Shown here piece by piece: positions 1 to 11,521 of a stretch of DNA of 64,000 nt. A model generated the notes under the pieces. The model saw only the letters and a list, made by a program, of their open reading frames with translations, was not told the DNA's origin and did not search any database. Each line of letters begins with the position of its first letter. The first letter of the stretch is position 1. A program made the position numbers and the translations under genes. The DNA is from Zantedeschia hybrid cultivar (Eukaryota; Streptophyta; Magnoliopsida; Alismatales; Araceae), in the NCBI GenBank assembly GCA_030544215.1, contig JARZZO010000003.1:1436001-1500000 (forward strand), written 5' to 3'.

Positions 1-758
1 TCCCTGGATTTTGGCCACAGGTAAACCAAAGCCAGGGTTTGCCCAAGATTCCGATTTCTCTCTTTGTCCCCCATTATGCATTGCTGCCCAAACAGATAAT
101 ACTAATGAAGGCAAAGCATTCACTGATTTCGGACATCAGTGGTGTTATTAGAATCAACGGATGTTCATCATATTGTAAAGCAAACCAAGCGGGCAAATGC
201 AAAGATCCAAACGGGCCCATAAGCCCGCACCTCGTTCCACATTGATGATTATACGAACACCATTCAACAACGGTCCACGAGAAAAGGAACCATCGGATCT
301 AGACAATGATCAGATGAGTCAAATCAAATGCCCACATTAAAACTAAAGATGGCTCAAAGGTTGAAGAGTTCAGGAGTTTGGCAAATCCTTTTTCCAACTT
401 TCTTTATATATAAGCGCATGCTATTCGATCTTGGAGAACGAATGCTCACGCATCCAGATTCGAAACGCTATAGTAGAAAGAGTAATGTTTGCAGTGGGTA
501 AACTAAAAAAAATTATTTTTTTAAGTCGGCCTCAAGGTGTCCTAATCATCCGTACGGTGCAATGCATTTTTTATTGTTTATTGGAGTTTGATTTTTTATT
601 TTTTAAATTTTTTTGAGTCGTCTGATCGAAGATTGTACTGTACGAATTGTTAGAGCACCTCGGGACCAACCTTTTTTTTTTGGTTCACCCGCTGCAATGC
701 CCCTGCGTGCAGCACGCACAGGTATTGCAGTAAGTATTACTCTACTAGAAAAGAAAAA

Positions 759-955
759 TGCTTGTTGCACCATTTCTTATCTTTAAGCACCACTTTAATA
801 AGAGAATAAGAGAATAATAAGGGATCTTATTCCTAAAATGAGGATAATTTTAATTTGATAGGCAGAATAACTTATATCACGTTAGAATTACTTATTCCCT
901 AGATAAGGAGAGTAAGCAATATCTTCCTAGACTCAAGAATTACTTATTCTGCCTA
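759..955. repeat. AT-rich dispersed repeat (MITE-like), shared with 20137-20290
   Basis: The stretch contains a run of AATAAGAGAATAAGAG words, then TTTGATAGGCAGAATAA, then CCCTAGATAAGGAGAGTAA. The reverse complement of 20137-20290 shows the same order of words (AATAAGAG, TTTGATAAGTAGAATAA, CTCTAGATAAAGAGAATAA). Two diverged copies of one short repeat are therefore present. Terminal inverted repeats and a target duplication could not be fixed here, so the class is uncertain. Confidence 0.35.
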
Positions 956-1783
956 TTGTATCAGTGAGCTTCACACCACTATCAAAGTTTTATGATAGAC
1001 AAGAGAAAGGTGGATGCCACAGTATTCTATATTTTTATAACTGCAATACAAATAACTGCAAGAACACATTTTAAAGAAAGAACGTCCCTTATTTTTATAT
1101 AAGTAATTCCGATATAAATAATTATGGATAACCCATTCTGCCAGTAATTGTCATCTTTCGTTAGCCTAGTAATCTGAATGTCCGTATTGCACGCTGGTAC
1201 AATCTTTTTTTCTCAAAAGATCAGACAGCTCAGATGTCAAATTCAGTGGATCCTTATTCAGCAGCCTTCAGCAAAGGAAAACGTTTTTTTGGGTCATCCA
1301 ATCCCAAGATAAAAAACGGCTTCAGATCCATGCCCAAGTGTTACTCAGCTTTTTATGATATCTTACCCTCCAAATTTGGGCATATTAATATGGGTTTTAC
1401 GAACAAAACAGCATTGCATGCAGAAGTTCTTGCCCCTGTTTGCCCATTTTAAAAGAGTAATATTTGTTGCACTAACCCCAATGTTGTACTGAGGATTAGT
1501 AAAGTGAGGTAAAAAAATATATTTTTAACTTTTTTTTAAAGTTGGCCCCGAGATGTTCTACACGTCCATACACCGGTCTGACGACTTAAAAAATCTGAAA
1601 AATAAAAAATCGAGCCCCCAGTAAATAGTAAAAAATAGTTTTAATGGGACAAACCCAAATCGGAGATCAGCTTATACAGCTGTTTCGGGTAACCTGGAGT
1701 TGACCTAAAAAAAAAAAGTTCTTACCCCATTGTACCGACCATCAGGGCAGCAGTGGGTAAATGCTGCAAGTGTTACTCATTTT

Positions 1784-2760
1784 TAAATGTATAGGGACTT
1801 AAAGCTTATTTAATATGCCGTAAAATATTGTAAAATCTCAATTTTTAAAATCATCAATTTTACAATCCATACAAATAAAATCTTTGACTGCAAAATCAAT
1901 GAAAATAAAACCTTTGATTTCAAAATCACCGGGTTTAAAGTCTCTAATTTTGGTTTGCAGTGATTTTGAATTGAAACTAGAAATCAACTATAAGAAAGAT
2001 CTTAGGGGTCAATTGTTTTTAAAACTTGATAATTTACCACAACTCCGAACATAAGAAAGTAATCCAAACACGAAGAAAATATTATTTTATGATTATTTAT
2101 GACATTTTACAACACATTAAATAAACTCTTTAATTATCGATCCCCACTTTCTTTTATAACAAAATGAATTATTCGGAATTATTTAATTAGCCACACTAAA
2201 GTGGCGCAGAATTGGATGTCTGATGTTCGGTTCTCTTTTTCATTCTTTTTAATATGGCTTCACCTGCGGTCGTGCATGCTGCCATGTACGCCAAGATATT
2301 CCCTTATTTCTTGGAAAAAGAACGGTGGGTGGGCTTGATGCTCTCCTCTGTAGGGACAAGCAAAAGGGGTCGTTCCAAAATGACAAAAAGAGTGATGATT
2401 GGACTGTCCACGAGATCCACAGGATGAAGAATATGGCGGTACTGTAATCTTTAGCCGGGAAATAAATGTATGGGAATTGGAAAATGATATCCATACACGC
2501 TGAACTATGTCATAAAATGATGTAAATTTTGTATTGAAATCACCAATTTTTACAATTATAAAAAATAAAATATTTGATTTCATAATTGCTGGTTTTAGAA
2601 TTTCTGATATTCTTGATTTATGGTGATTTTAGATTGAAAATCGAAGTAGAGTAAAAGGAAGGTTATAGGAATCAATTAATTTCGGAAAACGGTAATTTAC
2701 GATATTTCAATCATACAAAAAATAACGTAAAATAATTTACAGTAATCCAAATATAATGCA
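1784..2760. repeat. Pair of diverged direct repeats flanking a 430-bp spacer
   Basis: Roughly 1840-2075 and 2515-2755 share the same order of words in the same orientation: TTTACAAT, AATAAAAT, TTTGATTTCA, GATTTTGAATTGAAA or GATTTTAGATTGAAA, GGGGTCAATTG or GGAATCAATTA, GATAATTTAC or GGTAATTTAC, and AGTAATCCAAA. Identity is low. They could be two old copies of one mobile repeat or a segmental duplication; no coding content is seen. Confidence 0.4.
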
Positions 2761-3670
2761 AATGTCATTTTACAGCTAATTACGGACAAGTCGAGATGAA
2801 CTGTACTGTGCTGGATTTGGGTAAAAAAAAATCAAGTTCGATCTCAATTCGAGTTCTGAATTAATGTAGGTTAACTTAGCTCTACTTGATCAAGTCATCC
2901 AACTCAAGCTTGGTTCGATTTTAAAGTCACTCGAATCAAGCACGAGCTCAAGTCCAACAAGGCATAAGCTCAGGTTTGAGCCACCACATAATACCCCAAA
3001 GAAATCAATAAAGCCCATAGATCTTGTAATGGGTGGAGTAGACTTGTGCTTTGTTTAAAATCATATCTTCGGCTCGGTCCACAATCAATCTGAATCCATT
3101 TATTAATACTATCTTTCTATATATAGTGCAGGTCAGCCAGAGATTCCACAAAAAACATGAGGTACATTCTAGTGCAGGGCAGCCAGACTTCATTAATTAT
3201 GTGGACAAAGAACCCAAGGGACATGGTTTAAGAACATAACTTTAGACTTCAGCACTATGCCAAAATATTGGACTTTCCATCTCAAAATTGAGTGGAGCAT
3301 ATTAACTTATGCTCTTTAATCTTAATCTTATTATTATGGAACCAATCGTAATGCATGGATCTCTTCAACAGAATAGAAAACAAAGGATGCACGGCTCAAG
3401 AATATAACAAATATATAGGCTCCGATATCATATTCATGCTAATATATATCCCTTTACCTTTAGCATTTTACACAAATCAATTCAAATGAAGTACATTGTG
3501 AGATTCAGCATTCTACATCATTCCTAACCCATGAAATCCAAGAATCTCGATCGGCATGTTAATTTGTGCTAGAAACTGTTCCAAAAGGTTAGTAATTAAT
3601 CAAAGCAAAAGTGAAAAAAAGAAGAAGAAGAGGAGGTGGAAACTAAAAAAAGAATAGTTAGACTCGGAAC

Positions 3671-4104
3671 TAGGGCCGGCAATGAATTGAGCCGCTCATA
3701 AGTCGCTCAAGCTTGGCTCGGTTCGGCTCGGTTCGAAATCTCAACGAGTCAAGTTCAAGTTTGGGTTAAAACTCGAATGACTTAATGAGTCGAGCTCAAA
3801 TTTACTGTGGCTCAACTAGTGGGTTCTTGAGTTGGCTCGATATATTTAATATATATTTTTTAATTCTCCAAATTACATCAAGTGGAAGTCGGTATTTCAT
3901 TTTGTGTGGGTGTGACTATTCAGATTTAAGTGGTTCGAGTTCGAGCCAAACCGAATTCGAACCTGGCAAAAATGAGGCGAACTGAGCTCAGTCCAAATTT
4001 GGAGCTCGATTCGAATTCGAACTCGAACTCAAACCAATCTTCTTTGACCCGAACAAAACTTGAGTCATCCAAAACTTGGCTCGCTCTGCTCATTGTCAGC
4101 CCTA
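3671..4104. mobile_element. hAT-like MITE (GAGCC/GAGCTC-rich family)
   Basis: The element starts TAGGGCCGGCAATGA and ends with the near inverted complement TCATTGTCAGCCCTA, giving short terminal inverted repeats. The flanking 8-mers are CTCGGAAC (3663-3670) and CTCAGAAG (4105-4112), 6 of 8 identical, which fits a decayed 8-bp hAT target duplication. The interior near both ends is rich in GGCTCG and GAGCTC words and the centre is AT-rich. No transposase frame is present, so it is non-autonomous. A younger copy of the same family lies at 10894-11348. Confidence 0.8.
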
Positions 4105-4573
4105 CTCAGAAGTCAGAACATTTAGGAAACAGGTGGGACCTGGGGGAGGCCCAAGAACAGCAGCTAGCTCGCTAGCTAGCCGGCTATAGCTGGTACAGGC
4201 AATAACACATACGGCGATACCTTAAGGCAGGCACTCCACGCCACGGCCTTTCAAAATGCTGCCGAGAAGAATCCAATTCCTCCTCAAAATAGGCCCCCCT
4301 GGATGGCAGCATGCACTGAACCTGCAGCCGACCCTAGCTTTGAGAAAACGGCCACCTTTCCCCACGTCTATACAGTTATATATATATACTCTCTCTGGAA
4401 CATATTGTACAGAAATTAAAAGGAAGAGAAGGCACAGCAAGACTTGTCATGCATGGTGATGCTATCCTTCTCGATCCATCGCTGTCCAACACTTGGGAGA
4501 TGCATCTATCTGTATGGCTCTTCGTCGGGGCCCCGGGTCCTTTGCTTTAAATTTGTGACACTGAGGCAATGCA
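4105..4573. other. Intergenic DNA upstream of Copia-1, no gene seen
   Basis: This is short unique-looking sequence with a CTAGCTAGC-rich stretch near 4160 and a TATATATATA run near 4380. No coding or RNA gene is supportable. Its right end contains the left copy of a 58-bp direct repeat that also flanks the far side of Copia-1. Confidence 0.5.
4500..4557. repeat. Left copy of a direct repeat bracketing Copia-1
   Basis: The stretch begins ATGCATCTATCTGTATGG and ends CTTTAAATTTGT. The right copy at 12407-12464 begins ATGCATCCATCTGTATAG and ends CTTTAAATCTGT. By hand alignment the two are roughly 80-85% alike over 58 bp. This is far longer than a retroviral-type target duplication, so the element probably landed at the junction of a pre-existing tandem duplication. 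Confidence 0.65.
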
Positions 4574-4969
4574 TGTTGGGTTTTTACCTAATTGGTGGTC
4601 TACTTGTATTTACTGGACTGTACACTTACACATCATTAGACATCTAATTAATGGAATAAAGTTATTAGGCTTATCTCATTAGGTGCCCATTGAAGATCCT
4701 GTAATAAGTAGGATCCATTAATATATAGTTTGAACGGGACTGGTCTCTCCTCTCTATAAAAGAAACATGTGACTTCCCATTAGGTCACATGCATCAAGAG
4801 ACATAGAGAGAGGAAACCAGTGGAGAGGGTACTAGGGTTTACACCGTCTTCTCGTCCGAGATTCGTGCGTTCCTGTCCGAGGCTCGTCGCTCGTGGGGAT
4901 CGACTCCGGCGTCGTCATCCTTCGTGTTAAGGATGGCTTCCGCTCCAGGTATTCCTAAAATCCCTAACA
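4574..4969 (+). repeat. Copia-1 5' LTR
   Basis: The repeat is 396 bp, bounded by TGTTGGG and CCTAACA, the usual TG...CA ends with inverted termini. It matches 12011-12402 along its whole length. A TATA box, TATAAAAG, lies at 4755-4762 and would drive element transcription. Confidence 0.93.
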
Positions 4970-4971
4970 AG

Positions 4972-4985
4972 TGGTATCAGAGCCC
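4972..4985 (+). other. Copia-1 primer binding site (tRNA-iMet)
   Basis: TGGTATCAGAGCCC begins two bases after the LTR end. It complements the 3' end of plant initiator methionine tRNA, the common primer for copia reverse transcription. Confidence 0.9.
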
Positions 4986-5045
4986 GTGTCGGCGATTTTG
5001 GGGCTCCGATTTATGGGATTCTTTCCGTTTATATATATATATTTG

Positions 5046-5430
5046 GGCCGGTCGGCCGCACGGCGCCGCCGCGGGCATGCCGTGCCGTACGGCCCCCGCC
5101 ATGGCACGCGGCCCCGCTGCGCGGCACGCTCCGCGGGAGCAGGGCGCTGCCCCGCGCGGGCGTGTGCCCCGCAGGGGACCGCCCTGCGTGGGGCGGCCCG
5201 TGCGGACGGGGGGCCGCCGTCCCCCCACGGGCGAGCTCCCCACAGGGGCCCGCCCAGCGCGGGTGGGGCGCCGCGACGCGTGGGCTAGAGGCATGCACCG
5301 ATGGGGGCAGCATCCCGCGCGGACGAGCGCCCTGCAGGGGCCTTCCCAACGCGGGACTGCCGCTGTGGGTTGTGTCCGGCGGGGGGGAGCCGCTCTCCGG
5401 CGTGGTGTCCGGCGATCGGCAGCGGCTCCC
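5046..5430 (+). repeat. GC-rich degenerate repeats in the Copia-1 leader
   Basis: About 385 bp of extremely GC-rich DNA sits abruptly inside an AT-rich leader. Three diverged units begin CCCCGCAGGGGACCGCCC (5168), CCCCACAGGGGCCCGCCC (near 5239) and CCCTGCAGGGGCCTTCCC (near 5330), spaced about 70-90 bp. Long open frames here on both strands are a by-product of GC richness and lack any domain. Function is unknown. Confidence 0.7.
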
Positions 5431-6971
5431 ACTTCATCTTCTCCGTATGATTCTTTCCAAAATAGAAACCCTAACTGGTTTTGGGAGGTTGAAGATGATG
5501 GAGTTTAGGGAACCTTTGGGTTTTATTTTGGGTTGGATTTTAAATCCGTAACGGATCTTGATTAAAGTTTTTCAGATCTTATTTTAGGTATTAGATCCGT
5601 TAGGATCTTATTAAGACTTGGATCTGGATCCGTTTAAGAATCTCGTAACGGATCTTAGTTAACGGGTTACGGATCCGCATTCGGGTTCTAGATCCGTTTC
5701 GATCTTATCAAGACCCGAATCCGTATCCGATTAAGTTTATGACCCGATTTTGTTAATCCAACCCAAAATCGAACCCATTAACCGGTTAAGATCCGGACCC
5801 GCATCCATTTATATCCGTTTGTGTATATGCATCCTTTAAATTTCTTTAATCATCTTTATCTTTTAAAGTTTACTAATGGTCACTTAATGGGTCTATTAAG
5901 TTTTGGATCTTAAGCCCATATTTCTGGACCCGTTTTAGGTCCGTTAGTGAGTTTTTAAAGGATAAAAGATCATATTTTAGATCTGTTTGGATACATACAC
6001 AATTTCTGAAAATCTGTTTGTAACTTTGGTTATTTCTGCAAACAGAAGCGGATATTTTTGCAATTCAGTTTATTTCTGCAAATTGAAAACGGACATGTTT
6101 GCAAATTCTAGTTATTCTTGCAAATTGAAAAATGTGTTTAGAATTCTGGATATTTATGTAAACTGAACTGGATATGTTTGCAATTCTGATTTCTTTCCTA
6201 CAAACAGAAAAGGACATATATGTAACAGTATGCTATAAACATGTAAAGTGTCCATTTTAATGTAGTTTTAAGCGTCATTAAAGTTGTTTATGAATCAATA
6301 ATTATTGCTGTAAATTTAGGAGATATTTCTTATGATTATTTGTCCTCTTTACAGTTTTAATCATGTATGAATATCTCCATTTCAGATTGTATTAATTATT
6401 GTGTTTATGTCCTTTTTGCTCATATTTAGTGTTAATTGATGCTATTATGTAGTTTTGTGGTAAATTTTGATTTTTAAATGATTAGTTTGACCACCAAAGT
6501 GGCACTAATCACGAAGATTGATAAAATCTTACCACATTAAGTTTTAAATAGCATTATTAATCAGCATTTGGTTATTTGTTATCATTTTAATTGGGGGAGG
6601 ATATTTTAGAATTCAAAGTGTGTAAGTAGATCATCAAAGTGGCCTTATGCATGGAGAATAATAAAATATACTCGTTAAGAAATTAAAATGATATCAATTG
6701 TTTGTGTTCTTGGCTTGATTGTAAAGTTTAACTCCCAAAGGAGTGTTTATTTTCATGTCATGAGCATGATAAAATAAAATTTATCTGCATAGCGATTCTT
6801 GAGAACTTTGTACCCAAAGGTACTCTCTCTTGATATCAAAGTGTTTATAAATTTTAGTTTTATCACTTAAGTTAATTTGAGAAATTCGTCCATGAAGCTA
6901 TCGGACGACTTGATAAAGTAGTTCATGTTAAGTTATTGAATTACTTTGCAATTTAAATCTTACCTCATTAC
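5431..6971 (+). other. Copia-1 untranslated leader with short repeats
   Basis: From 5540 to 5800 the words GTAACGGATC, GGATCCG and AGATCCGTT recur many times. From 5995 to 6220 a unit of about 50-60 bp recurs with the words TTCTGCAAA, AAACGGACATG and GTTTGCAAATTC. From 6480 to 6850 CAAAGTGGC, CCCAAAGG and GATAAAAT words recur at intervals. No coding frame is convincing. Repetitive leaders of this kind are common in plant copia elements; the role is unknown. Confidence 0.6.
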
Positions 6972-7838
6972 TTGCAATATATTAGTTCTATTGCCTTATA
7001 TGTAAGCATCTGTTTGTTTATTTCAGCTACTTCTCCTTTGTTTGTACCATTTACTGCTAGTGTGCCATACCTGAATGACACTAATTTCATTGAATGGAAA
7101 CAAAGGGTACAATTTGCTTTGGGTTGCATGGACTTAGATTTGGCTTTACGTGAGGTTATGCCGGCTCCACTTACTCCAGAAAGCTCAATGGAACAGCAGA
7201 CTCATTACGAAAAATGGGAAAAGTTCAATCGTCTCTGCCTTCTGTTCCTTCAGAGACATGTTGGACAGAACATCAAGGGATCTATCCCAGATCAGACCAC
7301 TACTAGTGGATTTCTTAAAGTCATTGAGGAACAATTCATTAGTTCTGATAAGGCCAAAGCCAGTATTTTAATGGCTAAACTGTCCTCAATGAAATACACT
7401 AGTGGTAGTGTTCAAGAGCATATAATGATTATGTGAGATATTTCTGCTCAACTAAATGCCATGAAAGTTATTATTTCAGACACTTTCCTAGTCCATTTTA
7501 TTCTCAACTCTTTGTCAAGTGAATATGAGGTATTTAAGATCTCCTACAACACACATCAGGCTAAGTGGTCAGTCAATGAATTGATGACCATGTGTGTCCA
7601 GGAGGAAGAGAGATTGAGAGGAGAAAGGAACAATGTTGCTTTGTTTACCTCTCATAAAGTGAAAAGTGGATCAGAAAAGAAAAAGGGTGTCCAAAAGAAG
7701 GGCAAGAAGAAGTAAAAGTCAAAAGGCAAAAATGACAAGTGCTTCTTCTGCAAATTACCTGGACACGTTAAGAAAGATTGTCTGAAAAGGAAGGCATGGT
7801 TTGAAAAGAAAGGTAATATCTCATCTTATGTTTGCTGA
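6972..7838 (+). pseudogene. gag: Copia-1 gag (capsid/nucleocapsid), broken
   Basis: The reading frame resembles copia gag of the UBN2 type, with an N-terminal LNDTNFIEWKQRVQFALG block and a later FLVHFILNSLSSEYE block. The same frame continues through two in-frame stops, TGA at 7434-7436 and TAA at 7713-7715, so gag is a single frame with nonsense mutations. After the second stop an intact zinc knuckle, CFFCKLPGHVKKDC (C-x2-C-x4-H-x4-C), is encoded near 7740-7781. The first codons shown (about 6972-7030) may be upstream leader rather than true gag, so the real start is uncertain. The protein would package element RNA if intact. Confidence 0.85.
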
Positions 7839-7844
7839 GTCTAA

Positions 7845-8219
7845 TTTAGTCAATGGTCCTAAAAGTATATAGTAGATTGACTTAGGTTCTACTGTGCATG
7901 TTGCCACTTCTATGCAGTGATTCCTTTTCCAAAGGCCTCCGAATGAGGGTGAGCGGAGCATCTTTTCAGGAAATAAAACGCGCTCACAAGTCAAGGCCGT
8001 AGGAATTTATAGGATAGTTATGGAATCATGATTTGTTCTAGATTTAGAAGACACCTTTTATGTACCATATTTTAGTAGAAATTTAGTTTAAGTATCAAGA
8101 CTTGATTCAAAAGGTTTTCAAGTTAATCTTGAAAATTATTTAGTTGAATTAATAAATGATTCTATTATTATTGGTACTGGTTTTATATCTGATGGTTTAT
8201 ATAAATTGTGTCTTAGAAT
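7845..8219 (+). pseudogene. Copia-1 aspartic protease remnant
   Basis: The protease signature is still legible from 7876 as IDLGSTVHVATSMQ, in frame 1, which differs from the gag and integrase frames. Family members usually have D-S-G or D-T-G at the active site; here the middle residue is Leu (D-L-G), so catalysis is doubtful even without the stop codons. A TAG at 7870-7872 immediately precedes the motif and a TGA at 7918-7920 follows it. The rest of the domain to 8219 contains further stops. Confidence 0.7.
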
Positions 8220-9632
8220 GTGATTGAACAATCTCATAATACCCTGCATACTTCGATACTTACTAGCAACAAGCGTGGTAGAGTTAATGAAAATTCATGC
8301 ATGTTGTGGCATAGGAGATTAGGACACATCTCCTTTAAGAGGTTAGTGGGAGAAGGAGTGTTACACGCTCTGGATTTCACTGACTTCGAGACATGTGTTG
8401 ATTGCATTAAAGGAAAGCAAACATACATGCCTAATAAAGATGCCACAAGAAGTTCTGGAATTTTAGAAATAATTCACACTGATATTTGTGGTCCTTTTCC
8501 ACCCTATCTGACTGGTGAGAGGTACTTTATCACCTTTATAGATAACTATTCTAGATTCATGTATATCTATTTACTTCTTGAAAAGGCAGATGTTTTCAAT
8601 GTCTTTAAGGATTTCAAGAAAAAAGTAGAGAAACAATCAGGGAAAGTAATCAAGATAGTAAGGTCTGATAGAGGTGACGAGTACTATGGTAGGTATACTG
8701 AGATGGGACAAAGGCCTGGTCCATTCGCTAAATTCCTTAAATAGGAGGGTATTGTACCTAAGTACACTACTCCTGGCAGCCTATATCAGAATGGGGTTGC
8801 AAAAAGAAGAAATCGAACGCTGAAAGAAATGGTTAGGACAATGATAAGTCATTCTACCCTTCCTTTATCCTTGTGGGGCGAGGCCGTTAAGACAGCTGCT
8901 CACATTGTGAATAAGGTTCCTACGAAGGCTGCGCCTAAGACTCCCTATGAGTTATGGTGTGGTAGGAAACCTTCTGTGAGCTATATGCGTACGTGGGGGT
9001 GTGCAGTTGAGGCTAGACCATACAATCCACAGGAAAAGGCTTTTGATCTTAGAACAACTAGTGGATTATTCATTGGTTATCCAGCGATATCAAAAGGGTA
9101 TAGATTCTATTGTCCATCCCATGTTCCCATCATTATAGAAACAGATAAGGCAAGGTTCTTTGAAAATGGCGGAGTTAATGGGAGTAGACTTTCTCGAGAG
9201 ATTTATTTTGAGGAGTTACAGGATCATGTTGAAACACCTGTAACAACTGACAACGTTGTTCCCATTTTCATTCCTCGGAATGATATCCTAGGAGAGCAAG
9301 TAGTTGCAGTTGGTCCAACCCAAGTTGCTCCAGAGCCAGAAGATGTCGCGGTTGTTGACCAACTACCTCCTCAGGTGGATCAGGGGCCAACATTGCGTCG
9401 ATCTGAAAGAGTCAGGAAACCTGCTATATCTGATGAGTTCATAGTGTACCTACAGGAGGACAATGTAGACAGGGATGACATTGATGATCCAGTGATATTT
9501 TCACAAGCCATGAAGAGTGAAAAATCTGCCTTTTGGTTTGAAGCCATAAAAGAAGAGCTTGACTTAATGGCTAAAAACCAAGTCTGGGATCTCGTTAACT
9601 TGCCTAAAGGGGTCCAAACTTGTTGGATGTAA
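8220..9632 (+). pseudogene. Copia-1 GAG-pre-integrase and integrase, broken
   Basis: The frame begins with the pre-integrase zinc-binding region (WHRRLGH, then CVDCIKGKQ), followed by the catalytic core (HTDICGPF, then RSDRGDEY). A single TAG at 8742-8744 interrupts it and the same frame resumes, with NGVAKRRNRTLKEMVRT near 8790-8840. Copia integrases normally read GV-x-ERRNRT at this point; the catalytic Glu is Lys here (codon 8802-8804), so the integrase is dead twice over. The frame then runs through the post-integrase region (GYPAISKGYRFY) to the start of RT, where a frameshift near 9620 precedes the KWIF motif. Confidence 0.9.
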
Positions 9633-11521
9633 ATGGATATTCAAAACTAAGGTGGACTTTAAAGGCAAAGTTGAACGATATAAGGCCAAATTGGTGACTA
9701 AGGGTTTCACTAAAAGGGAAGGCATTGACTATGATGAGACATTCTCTCTAATTTCCAAGAAGCTCTCATTCATAATAGTTATGGCCTTGGTAGCTTATTT
9801 TAACCTAGAGTTACATCAGATGGATGTGAAAACGGCTTTTCTCAATGGAGACCTAGATAAAGAAGTGTATATGGAGCAACCTCAACGGTTTCGTGCTGAA
9901 AGGAAAGAACACTTGGCATGCAAATGAAAGAAATTCATTTACGGACTTAAGCAAGCCTCCCGCCAATGATTCATAAAGTTTAATGAAATCATATTGTCCT
10001 TTGGGTTTAAGGAAAACATTATTGACGAATGTTTGTGCCTAAAGATCAGTGGGAGTAATTTCATTGTCTTGTTTTTGTATGTGGATGACATTTTGCTTGC
10101 TAACAGTGATCTTGGTTTATTGCACGAAACTAAAGCTTTCCTTTCTAAGAACTTTGAGATGAATGATATGGGTGATGCCTACTATGTTTTGGGCATTGAA
10201 ATCACTAGAGATAGACCCTCATGCACTCTTGGTCTCTCTCAGAAAGCTTACATCTCAAAGGTCTTGAAAAGGTTCAACATGCAGTCCTGCGCACCCGATA
10301 AAGTACCCATTGTAAAATGTGATAAATTCAGTGAATTACAGTGTCCCAGGAATGACTTGGAAAGGAAGCAGATGGAGCCTATCCCATATGCTTCAGCCGT
10401 TGGGAGCTTGATGTACCTTCACACATCCAGATATTGCTTTTGCCGTGGGTATGCTCAGCAGGTACCAGAGCAACCCAAACATAGATCATTGGAAAGCTGC
10501 CAAGAAAGTCATGCGGTATCTTAAAGGCACAATAAATTTCATACTCACATACAGAAGATCAGATCAGTTATAGGTCATTGCATATTCTAATGCTGATTTT
10601 GGCGGCTGTCTTGATTCGAAGAAGTCCACTACATGATACATCTTCCTCTTAGCAGGAGGAGCTATCACATGGTGTAGTGAGCAGCAAAGTATTACAGTGG
10701 CTTTCACAATGGCAGCAGAGTTTATTACTTGTTTTGAGGCTAGTGCACAGGCCATCCAGTTGCGGAATCTGCTCACAAGTCTATCATTTATTGATTTCGT
10801 CTTCAGACCTATCATGATATATTGTGACAATTCCGCTGCGGTCTTTTTCTCTAAGAACAATAAGGCGTCCAAAGGTGGTAGAGCCTTAGACATTAGGGCT
10901 GGCAATGAGCCGAGCCGCTCGGGCTCGACTCGATTTCAGCTCGGTTCGGCTCGACTCGAAATGTCAAACGAGCCGAGCTCAAGCTTACTGTAGCTGGGCT
11001 CGTGAGCTCGTGAGCCGGCTCGAAATATTTAACATGTTTTTTTTTAATTTTTCCAAACTAGGTCAAAGTGGCATTCCATCCGTGTCCCGCGTTTAAATTT
11101 TCATATATGTAGTTAGTATTATCACAAAAGGTCTATATTCATGTTTAATTGAGTTTAAAATCTGCCTATTAAGGTTCTTGTTCATTTTTTATTATGCGTT
11201 TAATTGTCTTCCTTAGGATTTTAATTGAATTGATTAGTTTTCATTGGTTCGAGCTCGAACCGAGCTCGAGCTCGAGCCAAGCTCCATTGACCTGAGCCGA
11301 GCCCGAGCCATCCAAAGCTCGGCTCGGCTCGGCTCATTACCAGCCTTATTAGACATTAAGTATTTTGCTCTTAGAGACAGAGTGAAGAATCATGAAATGT
11401 TTATAGAACATATTGGGACATATCTTATGGTTGTTGACCCACTCACGAAGGGACTATCTGCTAGTACTTTTTGTAGTCATATGATTCGGATTGATTTTAT
11501 CAGTTCTTTTGATATGTTGTG
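9633..11521 (+). pseudogene. Copia-1 reverse transcriptase and RNase H, broken
   Basis: RT motifs are recognisable: HQMDVKTAFLNGDL near 9810-9850, IYGLKQASR near 9937-9963 and LFLYVDDILLANSD near 10070-10110 with the YVDD catalytic centre intact. Stops fall at 9925-9927 and 9967-9969. A deletion near 10420, by comparison with Copia-2, shifts the frame just before the conserved TRPDI region. The RNase H portion (FTMAAEFITCFEA, then YCDNSAAVFFSKN) is split at 10894 by a MITE. It resumes at about 11349 with DIKYFALRDRVKNHE and DPLTKGLS and ends at 11521. Confidence 0.9.
10894..11348. mobile_element. hAT-like MITE nested in Copia-1 RNase H
   Basis: The 455-bp element begins TAGGGCTGGCAATGAGCC and ends with the near-perfect inverse GGCTCATTACCAGCCTTA. 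It is flanked by a perfect 8-bp duplication, TTAGACAT (10886-10893 and 11349-11356). The uninterrupted target is preserved in the related Copia-2 (reverse complement around 40080-40100), which proves the insertion and its exact ends. The outer portions are rich in GAGCCGAGC words and no transposase is encoded. Its perfect target duplication makes it younger than the copy at 3671-4104. Confidence 0.95.

Larger units (their letters stand above)
1..3670. other. Intergenic AT-rich DNA, no gene seen
   Basis: No open reading frame in this stretch has a recognisable domain; the longest are about 100 codons and look random. The DNA is AT-rich with homopolymer runs and two sets of old dispersed repeats that are listed separately. 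Between 2790 and 2960 there is a degenerate stretch rich in CTCGA, CTCAAG and GAGTTC words, resembling the interior of the GAGCC-type MITE at 3671, but without clear termini. I see no RNA gene, promoter or intact mobile element. Confidence 0.6.

Noticed and set aside
4924..5551. Several long overlapping frames on both strands (up to 194 codons)
   Set aside because: They sit in the GC-rich leader repeats of Copia-1, overlap in many frames and encode only Ala/Arg/Pro/Gly-rich low-complexity sequence.
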